Part shown: positions 45,302-54,288 of the stretch, in pieces | Numbering within the stretch: position 1 is the stretch's first letter | Layout: each line of letters opens with the position of its first letter | Made by a program: the position numbers and the translations under genes | The notes under the pieces: model-generated | What the model was told of the DNA's origin: nothing | What the model saw: the letters and a program-made list of their open reading frames with translations, nothing else | Database searches by the model: none | From: Alcanivorax sediminis | Lineage (GTDB): Bacteria; Pseudomonadota; Gammaproteobacteria; Pseudomonadales; Alcanivoracaceae | DNA length: 64,000 nucleotides | Assembly (NCBI RefSeq): GCF_009601165.1 | Contig: NZ_WIRE01000001.1 | Coordinates: forward strand, 2,480,001-2,544,000 | Direction of reading: 5' to 3'

Positions 45302-45409
45302 CGAACCTCCGTGGGTGATTAATAACCATGGTGGTATTGGCGAGATGCGATGGGGTGACAATCTGATGAAGTTGTGATGACCGGAGCAGTCAAAGTCGGT
45401 CGTGATTGA

Positions 45410-45667
45410 TTAATCTCTATTGCGCAGAAAGCTCTCTGCTGCCTGAACAATCAGCTCGGTCACTGAACGGTCTTCCATCAGCGCCTGCATTTTCAGACGT
45501 TTGTGCAGGTCGGCAGGGATGTCCGCGGTAAGTCGACGATAACCCTCGCGCGCAGCTCCCTGGCGTGGTGATTTTTTCGCCGATGTTTTTTCGGTGACAG
45601 CCTGACTACCGCCGCGTTTACGAGGGCGTTGCTGTTCTTCAACGGTGACAAAGTCGATTTGTTCCAT
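45410..45667 (-). CDS. ParG-like ribbon-helix-helix protein
   Basis: This 85-residue protein has a long basic disordered N-terminus (about 1-45, rich in Arg, Lys and Gln). A compact RHH domain follows: YRRLTADIPADLHKRLKMQA then LMEDRSVTELIVQAAESFL. The layout resembles the plasmid partition protein ParG, but no ParA-type ATPase is adjacent, so a stand-alone DNA-binding regulator is more likely. The start ATG 45667 is chosen; an in-frame ATG six codons upstream is the alternative. Its target is unknown. Confidence 0.78.
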   Translation of the reverse strand: MEQIDFVTVEEQQRPRKRGGSQAVTEKTSAKKSPRQGAAREGYRRLTADIPADLHKRLKMQALMEDRSVTELIVQAAESFLRNRD

Positions 45668-45844
45668 GATGCGGGGCTGATACAACGGCAGGGATTCGAT
45701 TAAATACCAAGAAAAAACAAGCCGCGAAGGGTACTGGAAAGTCGGCCAAATAGACAGGATTGCCGACAGATTTTATAGTGCAATTCGATGATTAGAAGCG
45801 CCGGCCAGTCATCGAGCCGGCAACAATAAAAATCTGGGGAAATC

Positions 45845-47416
45845 ATGGAAAAAGTGGATGTCCTTGTGATTGGCAGTGGCTTTGGCGGCTCCGTCATGGC
45901 ATGTCGACTCGCAGAGAAGGGAAGCAAGGTGATTGTTCTGGAGCGTGGCCGTCGCTGGCTGCCGTCTGATTATCCCTCCGTCAGCCAGAAAAACTGGTTA
46001 TGGGATGAAGGAGAGCCAGAAAAACAGAATGGCTGGATCGATTTCCGTTACTTCGGGGATATGAGCGTTGCCATGGGCGCAGGGGTCGGCGGTGGTTCAC
46101 TGATCTACGCCAATGTGAGCATTGAGGCGACCCCGGAAACGTTTGATGCCGGCTGGCCTGAAGCCATCAGCTACCAGACGTTGAAGCCTCATTACGATGC
46201 AGCCGGTGTGATGATGAACGTGCAGACCCTGCCGGACAATCAATGGACACCGCGAACCAAACTGATGAAGGAAGCGGCAGAAGCGCTGGGTGATGGCCAT
46301 CGTTTCCGCATGGTGGACCAGGCCGTAACTTTCAATCCGGATTGGTCCAGTGACATGGATGCCGATCCCTATGATTACAAGCACAGCAAGAGCTGGGTAA
46401 ATGCTCAGGGCAAGCAGCAGGGGACCTGTACCCACTGTGGAAACTGCGACCTGGGCTGTCCCGTGCAGGCCAAGAACACCCTGGATCTGAATTATCTGGC
46501 GGCTGCGGAAACCGCAGGGGCCGAGATTCGCCCCCTGCATCACGTTCGCACCATCTTGCCGCTGGCGGGAGGCGGCTATGAAGTGCGGGCACGTGACCTG
46601 GATGGCCAGTGCTGGCAGGTATTTCGAGCCGATAAAGTGATAGTGGCGGCAGGCTCGGTGGGTTCTACCGAGCTGTTGTTGCGCTGTCGGGATCAATACC
46701 GAACCTTGCCCAAGCTCAGCTCGCGCCTGGGTGATAACTGGACCTGTAATGGTGATTTCGCCACCCCGGCCAGTTATGAAGACCGGCTGATTTCCCCGAC
46801 TCGTGGGCCTACCATCTCCAGTGCCATTGATTATCTGGATGGCAGCGACGGTGGTGCGCGGTATTTCGTTGAGGATGGCGGTATTCCAGACGTGTTGGGG
46901 AACTGGCTGGAGGGCATGGGCAAGAGCTCCATCATAGCGCGCACCCGGCTCGGCGACGCCATGCTTCGCTACGGCGACAAAAGTGACCCGTTTGCCAACA
47001 TCATGCCCTGGTTTGGTCAGGCCATGGATGAGCCCGGTGGTCGCTTTTATCTCGGCAGGCGCTGGTATTGGCCCTGGAAGAAAACCACACTGAAGCTGGA
47101 TTGGGACTACCGCAAGGCGGAAAAGGCGGTGCAGGGTCTCGCCGATCGTCACCTGGCACTGACCAAGGCCACCGGCGGTGATCCCACCACGCCTGCGACC
47201 TGGTCGTTGTTCAAGGACCTGGTTACTCCGCATCCGCTAGGTGGCTGCAACATGGCCGATACCGTTGAACAGGGTGTTGTGGATTACCGCGGCGAAGTGT
47301 TCAACTATCCCAATCTGTTCGTGATTGATGGTGCCATGGTGCCGAAGTCTCTTGGGCTGAATCCTTCACGGACCATTTTGGCCCTGGCGGAATTTTCGGC
47401 CAGCCAAATGAGTTAA
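45845..47416 (+). CDS. GMC oxidoreductase, cholesterol-oxidase-like
   Basis: The 523-residue flavoenzyme opens with VDVLVIGSGFGGSVMACRLA (FAD). It continues with FGDMSVAMGAGVGGGSLIYA and ends in PLGGCNMADT and LNPSRTILALAEFSASQMS, typical of the GMC cholesterol-oxidase group. A cysteine cluster, CTHCGNCDLGC at about residues 197-207, followed by AKNTLDLNYL, is a known feature of this branch. The substrate is probably a sterol-like or long-chain alcohol; this is inference. It has no signal peptide. GGGGAA lies just upstream of ATG 45845. It stands alone. Confidence 0.87.
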   Translation: MEKVDVLVIGSGFGGSVMACRLAEKGSKVIVLERGRRWLPSDYPSVSQKNWLWDEGEPEKQNGWIDFRYFGDMSVAMGAGVGGGSLIYANVSIEATPETFDAGWPEAISYQTLKPHYDAAGVMMNVQTLPDNQWTPRTKLMKEAAEALGDGHRFRMVDQAVTFNPDWSSDMDADPYDYKHSKSWVNAQGKQQGTCTHCGNCDLGCPVQAKNTLDLNYLAAAETAGAEIRPLHHVRTILPLAGGGYEVRARDLDGQCWQVFRADKVIVAAGSVGSTELLLRCRDQYRTLPKLSSRLGDNWTCNGDFATPASYEDRLISPTRGPTISSAIDYLDGSDGGARYFVEDGGIPDVLGNWLEGMGKSSIIARTRLGDAMLRYGDKSDPFANIMPWFGQAMDEPGGRFYLGRRWYWPWKKTTLKLDWDYRKAEKAVQGLADRHLALTKATGGDPTTPATWSLFKDLVTPHPLGGCNMADTVEQGVVDYRGEVFNYPNLFVIDGAMVPKSLGLNPSRTILALAEFSASQMS

Positions 47417-47478
47417 CATTAATAACAGTACTGTGTCCGGGGGCTCGCCCCGGCGCAGATCAGATAAAGGAATCCGTG

Positions 47479-48057
47479 ATGAGCGATGCGCGTTTCCATG
47501 TTGTGTTTGCCGGTCAGCTGGTGAAAGGGGCTGACCCGGACACCGTCAAGGCGAACCTGGGGCGGCTGTTCAAGATGGATGCTGCCCGCGTTGAAAAGTT
47601 GTTCTCGGGGCAGCCCGTTGTACTGAAGAAGGATGCCGATCAGGCGACGGCCATGAAGTTCCGGGCGGCACTCAAGCAGGCCGGAGCGGAGTGTGTTCTC
47701 AAGCCGCTTGAGGGTGAGATGGCAGAGTCGGCAGCCGAACCGGTTGCGGCAAAGCCAGAGGAGCAAGTGGCTTCATCGCCGGGAAGCGCTTCCGCTGCAC
47801 CAGCCCAGGAGCAAAGCACTGGCGATCTGGAAACCGTGGGTACTATTCGTACGGGGGGTACCGGGTTTTCCGGTGCCTTCAGTGTGGCGGATGTGGGGGA
47901 GGATATGGATAACAGCGAGCATGCTCCCCCTCCGCCAGCTCCGGACGTCAGTCATCTTTCCATGGCTGGGGTTGGGGAAGATCTGGGGCAGAAAAAGAAG
48001 CAGGAAGACATCAAAGTACCAGATATCAGTCACCTGTCCCTCAGCCCGGATAACTGA
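47479..48057 (+). CDS. Unknown protein with an FxGQL-type N-terminal domain and C-terminal motif repeats
   Basis: The 192-residue protein begins at ATG 47479 (AAGGA eight bases upstream). The first 75 residues form a compact domain (VVFAGQLVKGADPDTVKANL; LFSGQPVVLKKDADQATAMK) seen also in front of other proteins in pseudomonads; its role is not known to me. Residues about 76-130 are Ala/Glu/Pro-rich and disordered. The last 60 residues contain a duplicated pattern, VGEDM then PDVSHLSM, and VGEDLG then PDISHLSL. It may be a docking tail. It is convergent with the YgfB-like gene across a hairpin. Confidence 0.8.
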   Translation: MSDARFHVVFAGQLVKGADPDTVKANLGRLFKMDAARVEKLFSGQPVVLKKDADQATAMKFRAALKQAGAECVLKPLEGEMAESAAEPVAAKPEEQVASSPGSASAAPAQEQSTGDLETVGTIRTGGTGFSGAFSVADVGEDMDNSEHAPPPPAPDVSHLSMAGVGEDLGQKKKQEDIKVPDISHLSLSPDN

Positions 48058-48063
48058 ATCATT

Positions 48064-48097
48064 CCCTGATTGTCTTACCATGGCAGGACAATCAGGG
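48064..48097. terminator. 11-bp hairpin between convergent genes
   Basis: CCCTGATTGTC (48064-48074) pairs perfectly with GACAATCAGGG (48087-48097) across a 12-base loop containing CCATGG. It is a candidate bidirectional terminator of the 192-residue unknown and the YgfB-like gene; no U-run is evident. Confidence 0.6.
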
Positions 48098-48104
48098 CAG
48101 TAGG

Positions 48105-48647
48105 CTATTCGGCGTCGTCGCTGGATTCCGGGCCGTGGTACAGCAGGAAGAACTCCTCCAGCAGATCAGGGATGCTCAACGCCATCTGGCGAACTACCTG
48201 AGTGTTTTCCCAAATAGCATCCAGCGCTTCATCATCGTCCAGCCCAGAGATCAGAATAAAGGGCAGCATCAACTCTACCGTTTGCTCTTCCTTTTCCTCG
48301 TACCAGCTCTCTTCATGTTCAAACACCCCGCTCATGAAGCCGGCACACCAGCTGGCAAGATCCTGACCATCCTCTTCCTGGTAAGGATCCAGCAGACAGG
48401 GCAAGTTAATCGCATCGCCCGCGAGCAGCTGGGTGACCAGCCGTTGACGAAGCTTTTCAAGTGCCGTGGCGACCTCTTCGGGAACGTCGAGCTCCAGCAT
48501 TTCAGCATAATTCACGTCTGACGCCGGGCCCACGGCCAGTGCACAAAGCAGGCCGTGGATTTCAGTCCAGGTAGGCGCTTCTTCGCCGAGAGAGTTGAAG
48601 TGGTTGCGCACTGTGTTTTTCAGACTGGGATTGGTGATTTCCGACAT
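48105..48647 (-). CDS. UPF0149 (YgfB/YecA-like) family protein
   Basis: The 180-residue protein shows the helical UPF0149 pattern: WTEIHGLLCALAVGPASD, WCAGFMSGVFEHEESWYEEK and DDDEALDAIWE. The family is of uncertain role; YgfB in pseudomonads has been connected with regulation of cell-wall and DNA-damage genes. The start ATG 48647 has GGAGG(G) five bases ahead. It begins 65 bases from the end of the diguanylate cyclase gene on the same strand. Confidence 0.88.
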   Translation of the reverse strand: MSEITNPSLKNTVRNHFNSLGEEAPTWTEIHGLLCALAVGPASDVNYAEMLELDVPEEVATALEKLRQRLVTQLLAGDAINLPCLLDPYQEEDGQDLASWCAGFMSGVFEHEESWYEEKEEQTVELMLPFILISGLDDDEALDAIWENTQVVRQMALSIPDLLEEFFLLYHGPESSDDAE

Positions 48648-48712
48648 GGGGCCCTCCAGCGGGCAAACGTAACGGCTGATGGTCGGCAGGGTACTGGTTC
48701 CGAAGACGTCCG

Positions 48713-49798
48713 TCAGCCCTTCACCACGCAATTTCTTCCATTGGCCTTGGCCTGATACAGCGCCTGATCGGCACGGCGGGAGAAATCCTGGACGGTTTCG
48801 TTGTGCTGATACTGAACAATACCGGCGGAGAAGGTATTGCGCAGTTCGTCAGCAAAGGGGTATTTCTGCGCGGCGAATTCTTCACGCAGCCTGTCCAGAG
48901 CCGAGACACAGGCGATGGTAGAAACATGGGGAAACAGCACCACAAATTCTTCGCCCCCATATCGGGCGAGGATATCGGAGCGGCGCAGCCCAATGCTGGC
49001 AATAGCACTGAACCGCCGAATGACTTCATCGCCAGCAGGGTGTCCGTAGGTATCGTTGACTTGTTTGAAATGGTCCAGATCGATAATGGCAAGATGCAGG
49101 CTGGAGCCACTGCGCGAAGCCAGTGACATTTCCTCTTCAAGTCGCCCCATGAAATAGCGCCGGTTATACAGACCCGTCAAATCATCACGAATGGCAATGG
49201 CGGCAAGCCGGTCATGGGCCTCCCTCAGATGCTCGCGCTGCTCCCGCACACGACTTTGCAAATTATGGATATAGCCCCCCACATAAACGAAAGAACCGAG
49301 TACCAGGGCAAGAATGAACCAGTGACCAAGCTGATAGGAAAAAATCACCTGCTGTGGGACCAGCATACCTTCACCGATTAGCAGCAGGCTGAAGCAGGAT
49401 TGAATGAAGATTGCCATTCGCAGTAACTGGCGCCGATCCAGAGATATCACCCCAAACGTCATGATCATCAAGTAGATGCTCAACATGGCGCCGCGAAGCT
49501 CGCGGGAGTAATACAACACCGCAGTAACGGCCAGGATCCCGGTGATCATCTGCAGCACAGTAAGGCTCGGGTCCTTGAATCGTTCACTGAGGCCTGTACG
49601 CAGCAAGATGTAAAAGACCACATTCACGCAAAACAGCAAGGTGAAAATGGTGATATGTGGGGTGGCAGGGTCAAAAGCAGTGAGTTCCACACCCACAAAA
49701 GTGCCAAACCAGAGCAGGCAATAGGAATAGATCGCCATCAACTGTCGTCGGATGCGTACAGCGCGGTCTGGCGGGTCCTCAGGAATCAGGGTAAACAC
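48713..49798 (-). CDS. Membrane diguanylate cyclase (GGDEF)
   Basis: The 361-residue protein has about six N-terminal membrane helices (20-185) and a GGDEF domain (about 200-360). The catalytic motif is GGEEF at residues 281-285. The inhibitory I-site RRSD (272-275) sits exactly five residues upstream, so activity should be subject to product inhibition. It makes cyclic di-GMP. The start is GTG 49798; a later ATG at 49738 is possible. No PAS or sensory-loop domain is apparent, so the signal is unknown. Confidence 0.94.
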   Translation of the reverse strand: MFTLIPEDPPDRAVRIRRQLMAIYSYCLLWFGTFVGVELTAFDPATPHITIFTLLFCVNVVFYILLRTGLSERFKDPSLTVLQMITGILAVTAVLYYSRELRGAMLSIYLMIMTFGVISLDRRQLLRMAIFIQSCFSLLLIGEGMLVPQQVIFSYQLGHWFILALVLGSFVYVGGYIHNLQSRVREQREHLREAHDRLAAIAIRDDLTGLYNRRYFMGRLEEEMSLASRSGSSLHLAIIDLDHFKQVNDTYGHPAGDEVIRRFSAIASIGLRRSDILARYGGEEFVVLFPHVSTIACVSALDRLREEFAAQKYPFADELRNTFSAGIVQYQHNETVQDFSRRADQALYQAKANGRNCVVKG

Positions 49799-50011
49799 GA
49801 ATGCCTATCTGCCTTGGTCGTTATTGTGGTGTGGCGTTTTGATTCTACCTTATCGGCTTTAGTTAATTCAGTCACGGTTATGGGGGTGACAGGGTGTATA
49901 GATTTGTGCACGATAAGGCAGCTTTCAAACAGATGTTTGATTGGTTGTGCCGCTTAAGACTTGAGTGATCACGGTTCGCCGCAGGGCGACATCTTTCAGC
50001 AAGAGGAAGCC

Positions 50012-51106
50012 ATGTCCACAGACCTTTTTGATCTCACGCTTAATGAAGAGCAGAGAATCACCCGCGAAAACATGCAGCGTTTTGTCAGGGGCTCGCTGGC
50101 CCCGGCAGCTCGTCAGGCTGACGACAGCGCCTGCCTGCCTGTTGAACTGGTATCCGCCATTCATGATTTTGGTCTGTCATTGATGCCGGTACCGGAGGCG
50201 CTGGGGGGCGTAGGCTTGCCACGCTCACCTCTTTCCAACGCACTTGCCGCTGAAGACCTCGCCAGTGGCGATATGTCCGTGACGCTGGCAGCACTTCAGC
50301 CCATGGCAGCGGTCAACGCCTTGATGGACTTCGGGAGTGAGGAGCAGCAGGAGCAATGGCTTCCCGACCTGGCTGCTGAGCAATGGCAGGGGGCCGCCGT
50401 CGCTCTGGTCGAGCCCCGGGCTACTTTTGAGCCGTCTGAGCTGCAGACGCGAGCTGAACAATCCGGCGGTCAGATCCTGCTTTCTGGTACCAAGAGCCTG
50501 GTGCCTGCGGGACAATCTTGCCGGTGGTTTCTGGTGATTGCCGACACAGCGAACGGTCCAGGGGCATTCATCGTACCGTCGGATACACAGGGGCTCACCA
50601 TCTCACCTGAAGCAACCATGGGTTTGAGAAGCGCGGAGCTAAGTACCCTCGTGCTGGATCAGGTGAGCGTGCCTGCCGAACACCAGTTACCCAACTTTGA
50701 TCTTCAGCGGCTACTGGCGCTCTCGTGGATCGGCCAGTGCGCCCTGGCGGTAGGCTGCTGCCAGGCGGTGCTGGATTACGCCATCCCTTATGTGAAAGAG
50801 CGAAAAGCGTTTGGCGAGCCCATCGCCTGGCGCCAATCCGTGGCGTTCATGGTGGCGGATATGGCAATCGAGATTGAGGGTATGCGCTTGATGATGCTGA
50901 GAGCCGCCAGCAGGGCAGAGCAGGGCCTCTCTTTCTATCGCGAAGCGTATCTGGCCCAGTTGCAGTGTATGGAGAAAGCCATGGCTATTGGCACTAATGG
51001 CGTGCAGTTGTTTGGTGGGGCCGGTTTTGTTCGCGATTACCCCCTGGAAATGTGGTACCGCAATCTGCGCAGCATCGCTGTGTTACATGGCAGCCTGATG
51101 GTTTAA
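50012..51106 (+). CDS. Acyl-CoA dehydrogenase-like protein lacking the usual catalytic Glu
   Basis: The 364-residue protein has the acyl-CoA dehydrogenase fold (FGLSLMPVPEALGGVGLPRS; AAVALVEPRATFEPSELQT; YVKERKAFGEPIAWRQSVAF). At the C-terminus the position of the medium-chain-type catalytic Glu reads HGS instead of EGT (His359). At the isovaleryl-type position the sequence is FDLQRLLAL, again with no Glu. It could be a non-catalytic partner or a diverged dehydrogenase. It lies 10 bases ahead of a second dehydrogenase with intact Glu. ATG 50012 has GAGGAA upstream. Confidence 0.85.
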   Translation: MSTDLFDLTLNEEQRITRENMQRFVRGSLAPAARQADDSACLPVELVSAIHDFGLSLMPVPEALGGVGLPRSPLSNALAAEDLASGDMSVTLAALQPMAAVNALMDFGSEEQQEQWLPDLAAEQWQGAAVALVEPRATFEPSELQTRAEQSGGQILLSGTKSLVPAGQSCRWFLVIADTANGPGAFIVPSDTQGLTISPEATMGLRSAELSTLVLDQVSVPAEHQLPNFDLQRLLALSWIGQCALAVGCCQAVLDYAIPYVKERKAFGEPIAWRQSVAFMVADMAIEIEGMRLMMLRAASRAEQGLSFYREAYLAQLQCMEKAMAIGTNGVQLFGGAGFVRDYPLEMWYRNLRSIAVLHGSLMV

Positions 51107-51116
51107 GGAGAGCACG

Positions 51117-52313
51117 ATGATCAATCTGGAACTTCCTCAGAAGCTGGTGCAGGTCCAGCAGATGGCTCAGCAACTGGCCAGCGGTGTATTTCGGCCAATC
51201 TCGCGCAAGTACGACGCCATTGAGCATTGTGAAACACCTGAAGAACTCAAACCGGTCGCTCAGATGATGGCCTCCATGGGACGTGGCCCCAAGGGTAAGG
51301 CTGATGCCTCCGATGAGATCCGCAACGGCGCCAACATGATGGGCATCATGGGGGTTGAAGCCATGTGCTGGGGGGACGTTGGCTTGATGCTGTCCATTCC
51401 GGGTAGTGGCCTTGGCAATGCCGCAGTGATGGCCGTGGGTACCCCTGAGCAAAAAGAAAAGTACGGCAAGCTCTACTGTGCCATGGCGATTACTGAGCCG
51501 GGTGCAGGCTCAGATTCTGCTGCCATCAGTACTTCCGCTCGCCTTGATGGCAACGAATGGGTATTGAACGGCGAAAAAATCTACTGCACCGGCGGCCAGC
51601 GCTGCGATGCAGTTGTGGTGTGGGCCACCCTGGACAAGAAAATGGGCAAAGCCGCCATCAAGTCATTTATCGTGCCCCGCGATAACCCCGGGATGTCCCT
51701 GGTACGTGTGGAGGACAAAATGGGCTTGCGGGTCTCTGATACTGCGGCGCTTTCGTTGAATGAATGTCGTATTCCCAAGGACCACATCCTCGGTTCCGCC
51801 GACATCGCCGACAGTGAGGAGGCACGCAAGAAGGCTTTTGGCGGCGTGATGCAGACGTTCGACAATACCCGCCCACAGGTGGCGGCCATGGCGCTAGGCG
51901 TGGCTCGAGCTGCGCTCGAAATAACGAAAGAAATATATGAAAAAGAGGGAGTTGTGGCTGACTTCTCGAAACTTCCTTATAATTCCTCTGCCCGTGAACT
52001 GGAGCTGTACCGGCTTGAGGCGGATCTCGAAGCGGCGCGCCTGATGACCCTCAAGGCTGCCTGGATGGCGGACAATGGCCAGCCTAATTCCAGGGAGGCA
52101 TCCATGTGCAAGGCCAAGGCTGGCCGGATGGGCAATGAGGTGACACTCAAGTGCGTGGCCCTGTGTGGTGAACTTGGTTACTCCGAGCGCACACTTCTGG
52201 AAAAGCTCGCCCGGGATTCCAAGATTATCGATATCTTTGAGGGTACCCAGCAGATCCAGCAACTCATTGTGGCCAGACACCTGCTCGGCCTCTCCTCGAA
52301 AGAGCTGAAATAA
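51117..52313 (+). CDS. Acyl-CoA dehydrogenase
   Basis: The 398-residue flavoenzyme introduces the alpha-beta double bond in acyl-CoA. AITEPGAGSDSAAIS, YCTGGQRCDAVVVW and GLRVSDTAALSLNECRIP are the FAD/substrate segments. The C-terminal catalytic Glu375 is in IFEGTQQIQQLIVARHLL, of the medium-chain-dehydrogenase type. AAGGAGAGC precedes the start. It is translated right after the Glu-less dehydrogenase-like gene, which suggests the two proteins form a mixed tetramer. Confidence 0.92.
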   Translation: MINLELPQKLVQVQQMAQQLASGVFRPISRKYDAIEHCETPEELKPVAQMMASMGRGPKGKADASDEIRNGANMMGIMGVEAMCWGDVGLMLSIPGSGLGNAAVMAVGTPEQKEKYGKLYCAMAITEPGAGSDSAAISTSARLDGNEWVLNGEKIYCTGGQRCDAVVVWATLDKKMGKAAIKSFIVPRDNPGMSLVRVEDKMGLRVSDTAALSLNECRIPKDHILGSADIADSEEARKKAFGGVMQTFDNTRPQVAAMALGVARAALEITKEIYEKEGVVADFSKLPYNSSARELELYRLEADLEAARLMTLKAAWMADNGQPNSREASMCKAKAGRMGNEVTLKCVALCGELGYSERTLLEKLARDSKIIDIFEGTQQIQQLIVARHLLGLSSKELK

Positions 52314-52466
52314 GCGCATTTCCCCATCTGAGCGTGCCTGCTTGCGACCAGCGCTTGCAGGTAGGCTCTCTCAGGGCGGCTGTTCCTGCGGTTGATGCAG
52401 TAACCCTTTGATTTTAACGCTCTCGCCATTACTCTCTGCGGTACCTTCACGCATGGAGACTTTCGC

Positions 52467-53264
52467 ATGTCCAAGAGTCTGGCTGGTAACGTGGTCTGGA
52501 TCACCGGCGCATCATCAGGCATCGGCGAAGCCGTTGCTAAATCCTTTGCCCGTCGCGGGGCAAGGCTGGTGCTTTCTGCACGTCGCGAGGCAGAACTGAG
52601 CCGTGTCCGGGAAGGGCTGGTGAACGCTGAAGATCATCTGATCTTGCCGCTGGACCTCAGTGACAGCGATGCCATGCCGGCTGCAGTTGAAGCTGTACGA
52701 TCCAGATTCGGCCAGCTTGATCTGGTCATCCACAACGGTGGCATTTCCCAGCGGTCTCTGGTCGCGGATACTGACCTGTCTGTGGATCGGCGCATCATGG
52801 AGGTCAATTTCTTTGGCACCGTGGCCCTGACCAAGGCCGTGCTCCCCTGGTTTCGCGAAAATCGGGCGGGGCGTTTCGTGGTGGTTACTTCCCTGGTGGG
52901 TGAGCTGCCTACACCGCTACGTAGCGCATACAGTGCCAGCAAGCATGCCCTCCATGGTTTCTTTGAGTCGCTGCGAGCGGAAGAATATGACAATGGCATC
53001 CGTGTAACCCTGGTCATGCCTGGCTTCATTCGTACCCAGGTATCTTTGAATGCGTTGACCGGAGATGGTTCTGCCCAGGGCCGCATGGATGATGCGCAGG
53101 AGGCGGGCATGTCAGCGGATGAATGTGCTGAACGGTTGCTCAAGGCCGTGCAGCAGGGCAGCGATCAGGTTATTATCGCCGGCCGTGAAAAGGCCGCTGT
53201 TTACCTGAAGCGCTGGTGGCCTGCACTGTACCGCCGATTGATCCGCAAAATGAAGGTCACCTGA
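52467..53264 (+). CDS. Short-chain dehydrogenase/reductase
   Basis: The 265-residue SDR has [14 protein letters not shown] for cofactor binding, [10 protein letters not shown], and the catalytic YSASKHA with Ser in VVVTSLVGE. The order and the length resemble the DHRS7-like class that acts on lipids, steroids or retinoids, but the substrate here is not known. The stop overlaps the ttcA start (TGATG). The 153 bases ahead of it contain no gene or clear element. Confidence 0.9.
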   Translation: MSKSLAGNVVWITGASSGIGEAVAKSFARRGARLVLSARREAELSRVREGLVNAEDHLILPLDLSDSDAMPAAVEAVRSRFGQLDLVIHNGGISQRSLVADTDLSVDRRIMEVNFFGTVALTKAVLPWFRENRAGRFVVVTSLVGELPTPLRSAYSASKHALHGFFESLRAEEYDNGIRVTLVMPGFIRTQVSLNALTGDGSAQGRMDDAQEAGMSADECAERLLKAVQQGSDQVIIAGREKAAVYLKRWWPALYRRLIRKMKVT

Positions 53265-54118
53265 TGTCCGACAGCCCGGAAGCCAAAAAGACAACCCGCT
53301 TCAACAAGCTGCAGAAAAAGCTGCGGCGGGAAGTGGGGCGAGCCATTGCCGACTTCAACATGATCAGCGAGGGCGACAAGGTCATGGTGTGCCTGTCAGG
53401 CGGTAAGGACTCCTACACCATGCTGGAGATCCTGCGGAACCTGCAGCACTCCGCGCCCGTGAACTTCGAGCTGGTGGCGGTCAACCTGGATCAGAAGCAG
53501 CCGGGCTTCCCTGAGCACATCCTGCCTGAATACCTGGAAAAGGAAGGGGTGGCGTACCACATTCTGGAGAAGGACACCTATTCCATCGTCAAGGAGAAGG
53601 TGCCGGAGGGTAAAACCACCTGTGGCCTGTGTTCGCGTCTGCGCCGGGGCAGCTTATATGGTTTCGCGGAAGAGATTGGTGCTACCAAGATCGCGCTTGG
53701 TCACCACCGGGATGATATTGTCGAAACGCTTTTTCTGAATATGTTCTATGGCGGCAAGATGAAGGCCATGCCCCCGAAACTGCGCAGTGATGACAACCGC
53801 AATATCGTCATCCGTCCGCTAGCGTATTGCCGCGAGAAGGATATTATCGAGTTCTCCGGGTTCAAGGACTTTCCCATCATTCCCTGCAACCTGTGCGGCT
53901 CACAGGAGAACCTGCAGCGTCAGGTGATCAAGGAAATGCTGCAGAAATGGGACCGTGAACAGCCAGGCCGTATCGAGAATATCTTCGCTGCAGTGCAGAA
54001 TATTGCCCCCTCCCAGCTGGCGGATACCCGTCTCTTTGATTTCGAAAATCTTGAGCAGGGCCAGCAGCGTGGTGCGGAGAACGCACACAGGCTTGATGTG
54101 GTCAATCTATTCGGTTGA
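53264..54118 (+). CDS. ttcA: tRNA 2-thiocytidine(32) synthetase
   Basis: TtcA thiolates C32 of some tRNAs using an Fe-S cluster. The 284 residues have the PP-loop [12 protein letters not shown]. Conserved cysteines sit in [11 protein letters not shown] and [20 protein letters not shown] and [18 protein letters not shown] complete the picture. The ATG overlaps the SDR stop. This coupling to a lipid-type SDR is odd for a tRNA enzyme and is probably positional. The upstream open frame from 53216 is the SDR tail read in another frame. Confidence 0.95.
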   Translation: MSDSPEAKKTTRFNKLQKKLRREVGRAIADFNMISEGDKVMVCLSGGKDSYTMLEILRNLQHSAPVNFELVAVNLDQKQPGFPEHILPEYLEKEGVAYHILEKDTYSIVKEKVPEGKTTCGLCSRLRRGSLYGFAEEIGATKIALGHHRDDIVETLFLNMFYGGKMKAMPPKLRSDDNRNIVIRPLAYCREKDIIEFSGFKDFPIIPCNLCGSQENLQRQVIKEMLQKWDREQPGRIENIFAAVQNIAPSQLADTRLFDFENLEQGQQRGAENAHRLDVVNLFG

Positions 54119-54177
54119 TCAAAAACCACACAGTCACGCTAATTTTTGTCACTAAACATGATTCGCTGCGGCGTTTC

Positions 54178-54201
54178 GGCTAGAATAGCCACCGTTTTTT
54201 T
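54178..54201 (+). terminator. Possible intrinsic terminator after ttcA
   Basis: GGCTA-GAA-TAGCC (54178-54190) is followed by ACCG and seven T residues (54195-54201). The stem is only five base pairs. The overlapping TAGAAT could instead be a -10 box for glcB. I cannot decide from sequence. Confidence 0.4.
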
Positions 54202-54262
54202 CGCGAGTGGCCTGTCTGGGCCGTCTTGCTGCAGTCGCACTTCCCGGGTTTGCTGTGGTTAA

Positions 54263-54288
54263 CCGGCCTGCTTAGCCTTGCAGGCCGG
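54263..54288 (+). promoter_or_regulatory. Strong hairpin in the malate synthase leader
   Basis: CCGGCCTGC (54263-54271) pairs perfectly with GCAGGCCGG (54280-54288) around TTAGCCTT. A T-run (54298-54303) and a further short ACCGG/CCGGT hairpin follow before the glcB start, 75 bases on. It could be an attenuator-like or stability element in the leader, or the rho-independent end of ttcA. Confidence 0.5.

Noticed and set aside
46097..47233. A 378-codon minus-strand open frame inside the GMC gene
   Set aside because: It is antisense to a complete GMC oxidoreductase with conserved motifs; no homologue-like features of its own.
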